This document shows positions 58,350-64,000 of a DNA stretch of 64,000 bases, one piece after another. The notes beneath the pieces are model-generated. The model was not told the DNA's origin. It searched no databases and saw only the letters and a list, made by a program, of their open reading frames with translations. Source of the DNA: Pseudopithomyces maydicus (lineage: Eukaryota; Ascomycota; Dothideomycetes; Pleosporales; Didymosphaeriaceae); the NCBI GenBank assembly GCA_026873275.1, contig JANTUC010000012.1:826001-890000 (forward strand), in the 5' to 3' direction. The position numbers were made by a program, and so were the translations under genes. Numbering within the stretch: the stretch's first letter is position 1; each line of letters opens with the position of its first letter.

Positions 58350-61195
58350 CTATACTTAGCTTACTATTTACACACCTCTACTATTAATTATAATTACCTA
58401 TAACTCTATTATTATTATATCTATATATACTAAATATAGCCTACTTAGCAACTCTAGCGGCTAAGAGTTATTTACTCTACTTAAAAGTAATAAGGATAAA
58501 TTAGGCTTTAAGCTAATCTATCCTAGAGAGTATTAGGTACTCTTTATAAGTAGAGAATATATACCGCAGCTGTGCGCACTAGGCCTTTTACTATACTTTA
58601 ATAGTAATAACGTAATAGAGTTCTTAGAGGACTATAATCGCGTTACTAACTATTATTAATATAATAACCTTAATAAGCTTTTACAGTTTTTAAACTTTTA
58701 TTAAGCTTAACTAAAGCGCATAATTAGGTTTATAAAGGAGTTTAAGGAGAATAATTAAGAGGGCCTCTAGAAGGCTATTCTAGCTTATTAAAAGGAGATA
58801 AATATTCTCTAAATAGTAATAAGCTAACCCTTCTTAAAGAGATTCTATTTTAACGCTTTTTAGAATCCTAAGCTAAGAGTAATGTAATACTATACTAAGT
58901 TTATAGTATATATAGGGGCCTATATAGAGTAAAACTAAATTTAAGAATATAAGAAAGGCTTCTTCTTCTTTTAAAAATTATATTAGTAAAATAAAGAGTA
59001 TGTGCTATTATATATACTATTACTTAAGTCTACGCTTAGTAACCTGTCTATATATAATATAAACGCTATCTATACTTTCGTAAAAGGATTAGAGGAGTAG
59101 AGGAGGGGTATTTTAAGCTATAACCCTATATATATAAGCTAGGATACCTAGCGTACCCGCGACCTTATTCTGGCTAGAGATACAGAGTAGGTAAACCAGT
59201 ATAGTCGCCTATAGGTCTTACTAATCGCCCAACTGCAGGTAGTGCTAGACTCATTAATAAATTAATAGATAACTACCATCTTACTATAGGACTTCGAGAT
59301 TAAATATATGAAAGAAAAGAAGTATATTATTATAAATACGCTATCTTAATATCCTTAACTAGATAGCTGGCAGCCGCCAGAAGATCCTAAGAATAACCTA
59401 AATATATATATTAACTATATTATATATAAGAGTATAGAATATAATCTATCAACCTATAGAACGCCTACAGACGATCGTCTACTAAAGGCTAAATATAAAG
59501 ATAAGTCTAAGAAAATTACTTAGTATTTAATATACTAGCGCGTTCCTACAAAAATACTAGCTAAGAAGAGGAGAGTATAAAAGTAATAAACTTTAACCTT
59601 CTACTTCTTAAACTTAATGCTGTTTAAAAAGGCGTCTAGAAATATAATAGTAAGGAAAGTTATAAATAATAAAATAACTTAGGGAGCTATAATTATAGAA
59701 ATTTATATGCAGCTTAGATATTAGGGCGTTAATAAAACTACTACTGCTATTACTTAATAATACTAATAGAAGGACCTTTAGGATATAATAAAGAAATATA
59801 TTACTACTTATATTAAATGCTAAATCCACTCGTTAAAAAGGATATAGTATATACTAACCACCACGTACAGTTAGACTCTATAGGAAAAGATATCTATAGA
59901 TATTATATATATATTGTATAGTAAAGGGTATTCGTTCCTTATAGTAGCCTAAAAGTAGGTTACTAATTAGCTAAAAGTAAAAGCGCTTTATAAAGCTAGC
60001 TTAAAAGAAATTATAAAGTTCTTTTATGAAGATGTTATTTATTGCTGGTTATAGACCTAAGAGCTTATAGTAGACAGTAGCCTTAAGAATAGAATATAAC
60101 TTAATAAGCTAGCTTAGAGGTAAAGGATAAGAAAAGTAACTACCTTAGTATAAAACCCCTAAGCGAATGGCTTCGTAGAATTTAGTTATATTCTTATTAT
60201 AAAGGCCCTAGTAAAGCTATAAGAAGAGTGGGTAGATAATCTTTCTATAGTACTATTAGTAAATAAAGTATTAATTTATAAGCCTACTAGCTACCTACCT
60301 ATATAGTTAATAATAGAATAGAATTCTATTCTCCTAATAGAGCTGGAAATCCTAACTTAGTAGATACTCCTATAGAATTTAGTATATAGTAAAAAATAGT
60401 TATTAGCTATATAAGTAGCGCAGCTAAATATTTATAATAAAACTATTATAGAATCTAGAGAGCGCACGCGGAGAATATAATTTAAAAGGAAGGAATACTA
60501 GAATATCTATAGGGAAATCCTCTATTAGGATATTAATATAGGGGATATAGTCCTACTATAGAATTTACTTAGAAAGGTAGATATATTTAAGGAGTAAAAG
60601 CTTAATCTAAAATAATTAGGGCTATATAGGGTAGTTAAGGTATACTAGGATTGTAATTACTACTATCTTACTAAATTAGATGGAGTGAAGTTTTATATAA
60701 TTACGCTAGGATATAAGCTTAAAATATTCTATTAATTAGAAATAGACGACGACTCTATATTACCCCTAAGACTATAGGATAATAATCTATATTATAATAA
60801 GGATTTAAAGAATATTTAGAAAATATAATTATAGGTGGTAGAGAGTTAATATCCTTAAAATAGAAACTCTAAACTAGTAATGCTAGAATATTAATTATAC
60901 TATCCTAATATTAGGATCCCCTATATAGATATCTATAGAGACGACTATCTTAAGTATTTAAAAGAGGATAATTTGGGTGCCTTATTAAGTAAGGAAGAGT
61001 AATAAATAATAGTAAATAGTTTAATTAGTGTTTTAGAGTTAGAATTTTAGAGAAAAGAATTAGCTTTATAATTTAGAAGTTATAAGGGACTATAATAAAA
61101 AAGTTTAAGAGAATTATAGGTATATAGGCGCAGAAAAAAATTCGAGTTTTAATAATATAGTTAAGATAATAATAGTAAAAATATTTAGTATTTTT
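58350..61195 (+). mobile_element. Ty3/gypsy-like remnant: gag followed directly by integrase
   Basis: The first part (about 58480-59560) translates, across RIP stops, into a gag-like pattern (Val-Ile-Glu-Phe-Leu-Glu-Asp-Tyr-Asn-Arg ... Tyr-Tyr). From about 59650 the frame gives an integrase. It has an N-terminal zinc finger (His-Leu-Gln-Leu-Arg-x and Cys-Ile-Lys-Cys-like, now Tyr-Ile-Lys-Cys), a core with Val-Asp-Ser and Asn-Pro-x-Ala-Asn-Gly-Phe-Val-Glu, then Leu-Pro-Ile ... Leu-Leu-Ile-Glu-Leu-Glu, and a C-terminal Gly-Asp-Ile-Val-Leu-Leu region (to about 60760). No protease, RT or RNase H block fits between. The termini were not found. Confidence 0.6.
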
Positions 61196-64000
61196 GCGGC
61201 TTAAAATGGCACTAAAGCGCACTAGTGTAGTGCACTAACTAATAAGATAGTATATAAGTAACCTATTTACTATCTTATTAGATGATTTAACTTAATTAAT
61301 TATACTAACCTATATTAGATCTCTTTAGTATTATTGGCCTCCGCGTACTAATATATAACGTAATTTAATAATAGTGTAAATTTATAGGGCAAACGTTCTT
61401 AAGTTAACTTAATAATAGACGGCGTCCTAATTAGTAGATTAAAAGACAGAGTAATATTTATAATACTAATAGGCGGCCTAGCTAGATATAATAAATAAAT
61501 AGAATAGCCTATAAATAATTATAAATAAATATACTACTACACTATATAAGCGCAGCGTGAATGTAGGAGCCTTATAAATTAGAATTAAGGGGTTAATAAG
61601 AATAGTGGTTAGGTATAAGCTAATAAAGGGATATTAAATAATAAGTCTAGTAGGAGGACGATGAATTAGGGGGTATATAAAAAGAGGGATTAGATTAAAA
61701 AAGAGGGTCTATAGAATAGTGGTTAGAGAATAAGGTATTTTACTTATTTATAGATTAGGTAACTACTAGGCGGTAGTAAAGAGTAAGTAGGGGTGTAAAT
61801 AGAGACTGAAATTAAAAAAATAGTAAATAAAAGAGATCTTTCTATTACCTGCTCTGCTTTCTTTTACTCTATAAACTTATTAACTATCTTTATTAATATC
61901 TTAACCCTAATTACTTATTTTAAAGTGCTGATTATTCTTAACACCTATCTAGAATCCTTAAAAGAGATAATATACTAAGAATAAGTTAAAAGAGATAGCT
62001 TACAGGGCGGAAGACTACTAAATAGGTATTACTTATAAGAAATACCCCTCCTGTTATAATTATTATAGCATTAAGTTAAAACTAAAAGAGTCCTAAAGAG
62101 CACGCTGCGCGGTTAGATAATAATTAGTAGATAATATTATAAAGATTTAATAATTTAGCTGACTATCGATAATATATTCTACTAAGTGGAAACTTAACTA
62201 TTAGTAATTATTTATACACCACTTATTAGCAGTCGCCGATCGCGCGTTAAAAGATTTATTAAAAAATTCTACACGCATATAGTAATAACTTTATAAAATT
62301 TATTACTATTATTATAGCGCTAAAAAGACACATTAAGTAGGATTAAAAAGTAACTTAGCTCTTTAGAGGACTCTTAGCATTAATAGAGGTCTATCTATAA
62401 GTCTAGGATATATAGACCTTAGAGGAGAAATATATAAAGGAGATAACTAATACGCTTAAAAGGATAGAGGAGTGTTAGGGCCCTAACTTAATTAATAATA
62501 TTATATAGTTCTACTTTTTATAGTTATAGGCGCAGCGCGACGCTCTAACTAAATTATAATATATTATTTTATAGACTAAGAATTTAATAAGTATCTATTA
62601 GCTTCTATCTATCTAGATTATATATTAACTAAATAAGAGCTAGATACTAAAATCTAAGGTTAGTAAGGTATAGCACCTTATTATTATAAATATCTAGAAG
62701 ATTAGGGCTGCCTTTATAATAATTTAGAAGAAAGCTAGTAAGAGTAAAATAAATAACTTTAATTAATCTAGAGCTGCACTTAACCTCTTAAATTTTTAGT
62801 ATATAAATAGATTACTATAAAACTTAAAGAAGCTGAAGGGACAGTAATCCCCTATAAAGGAGTTTAAAAATAGGTGATAGCTTTAGTTTTATTTAAAGGA
62901 CTTACTCTTACTTATCCTAATTAATCCCTAGAAAGGAGGGGAGCTTATAAAGATAAGTCTAAGATAGACCCCTTCTATTCCTTAAACTAAGAGTTTAGTA
63001 AGTCCTTAAATATTTATTATAGTAACCAGCTCAATTTCGCCCTATACTACTTAAATAATAGAATAGGCTATAGAGTCCTTATAGGGTTTACTTATAAGCC
63101 TAGCTAGAAAGCGCGTATAGAGAATTACCCTCCTTTATAAAGTATTAATATCGCCTATAATAGAGGCAGTACTAGACCGCCCGTCTATAATAGGCGCCTT
63201 TATTTTACTCGCCCTATTTAACCTAAAAATAGTTAGTAATATAACTCTAGTAATAGAGAATATATAGCTTTAATTAGTAAATATAGTAAAATTAGATATA
63301 AATAGACTTCTATAGAATATAAAAAGGCGTAATATATCTAAATAGCTTTTATATAGTACCCTAGAACCTTTTCTAGCTGTTATTTGCTAGGTTAGCGTTA
63401 AACAGTATAATAATTAAAAAGAAATAGTATATACAAAGTATTAGGTATTTAATTATATTAAAGGTGCCTATACTCTTTTCCTTAATAATATTATACAAGA
63501 TTAGAAGGATAAATTAATAGTATATAATTGCGTAGTATAGGAGGGTACCTATTTCTATAAATATAAGCAGCCAGATCGGCAGACGATATAACTTTTAAAA
63601 AAACTTTAAAGAAATAATTATATAAAAAGATATTAACCTATAATAAGCGGGTAAAACTACTTAAAATATAGTATAACGCTTACCACGCGGGAGTCTCTAG
63701 GGGACTAGAATACTTAAAGTATAATGCGGAATAAGACTAGATAATTTATTATAAGTATATAAAGATTATAGCTAGTTTTATAGGTTTAACTATCTAAGCT
63801 AAAAATTACGTTACTATAATATATATCCTATTAGTACTTTAGAGCCAGCCTTACTAGTAGAGTAATATAAAGGTAGGCACTATTACCTATATTCTTTAGT
63901 AATAGAGGGAACGCGGATTTTATAAAATAGATAATTTAATATTTTATTAATTTATACTAATAAAGATAATTATTATTATTAATTATTTTATAATTACTAG
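61196..64000. other. Unidentified degenerate repeat DNA to the window end
   Basis: AT-rich, stop-rich sequence, less extreme than the copia/gypsy block (short GC-containing words such as GCGCGC and CGCCGC persist). It starts with two nested inverted repeats (61219-61233 and 61239-61281). From about 62300 to 63400 the + strand reads vaguely gag-like (charged, then a Pro/Arg/Tyr-rich stretch at about 63110-63230), but no domain is certain. The element, if one, continues past the window. Confidence 0.4.
61239..61281. repeat. 14-bp-stem inverted repeat
   Basis: CTAATAAGATAGTA (61239-61252) and its exact complement (61268-61281) flank a 15-nt loop. A smaller GCACTA/TAGTGC repeat (61219-61233) lies just before. 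This may be the terminus of an element or a hairpin. Confidence 0.7.

Noticed and set aside
59614..59829. 71-codon minus-strand frame, hydrophobic
   Set aside because: It is antisense to the integrase N-terminal region of a decayed retroelement; AT-rich DNA easily gives Ile/Leu/Tyr/Phe-rich frames.
1..64000. CRISPR arrays, rRNA or tRNA genes
   Set aside because: None found by eye. The only tandem repeats are microsatellites and the 109-bp arrays within the copia elements.

Overview
The window looks like a chromosome segment from a filamentous ascomycete (Pezizomycotina). A Dothideomycete is plausible, but that is inference. Genes have short introns (mostly 49-113 bp) with GT-AG borders, encode typical ascomycete proteins, and lie beside a large AT-rich block of transposons. 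Those transposons carry the C-to-T/G-to-A decay, with CpA/TpG largely converted to TpA, that is typical of repeat-induced point mutation (RIP).

Left part, about 2.3-34.05 kb, is ordinary gene-dense DNA with balanced base composition. In order: an NmrA/isoflavone-reductase-like protein (-), ER protein BIG1 (-), the NFX1-type RING/R3H protein FAP1 (+), COMPASS methyltransferase SET1 (-), lumazine synthase RIB4 (-), glucosamine-6-phosphate synthase GFA1 (-), an AVT-type vacuolar amino acid transporter (-), a VHC1-type cation-chloride cotransporter (+), NuA4 scaffold EAF1/VID21 (-) and a MAK11-like WD40 ribosome-biogenesis protein (+). Exon joins were worked out by hand. In nine of the ten genes the joined exons keep one open frame; FAP1 carries an apparent one-base frameshift. 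Three head-to-head pairs share short intergenic regions: BIG1/FAP1, AVT/VHC1 and VID21/MAK11. The first 2.3 kb holds no gene I recognise.

Right part, about 34.05-64 kb, is AT-rich and has no intact host gene. Composition changes abruptly just after the MAK11 stop codon. I resolved these elements: (1) a Tc1-like DD34E transposon with terminal inverted repeats and a TA target duplication (35515-37623), much less RIP-mutated than its surroundings; (2) a 5'-truncated Ty1/copia copy ending in a 196-bp LTR (37626-41186); (3) a full-length copia element of the same family (42253-57295, LTRs 196 bp, duplication CTTAT); (4) a complete Ty3/gypsy chromovirus nested inside it (42687-50078, LTRs 622 bp, duplication CTAGC); (5) a Ty3/gypsy-like remnant in which gag appears joined directly to integrase with no reverse transcriptase (about 58.35-61.2 kb); and (6) unidentified degenerate repeat DNA to the window end. 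The order of events can be read: copia insertion, gypsy insertion into it, heavy RIP, then the Tc1-like insertion.

Nothing here is clearly a new biological system. The most useful observations are the nested, datable transposon stack, the FAP1 frameshift, GFA1's five-nucleotide first coding exon plus a GC-AG intron, the copy-number-variable 109-bp tandem array in the copia family, and the apparent RT-less gag-integrase element.
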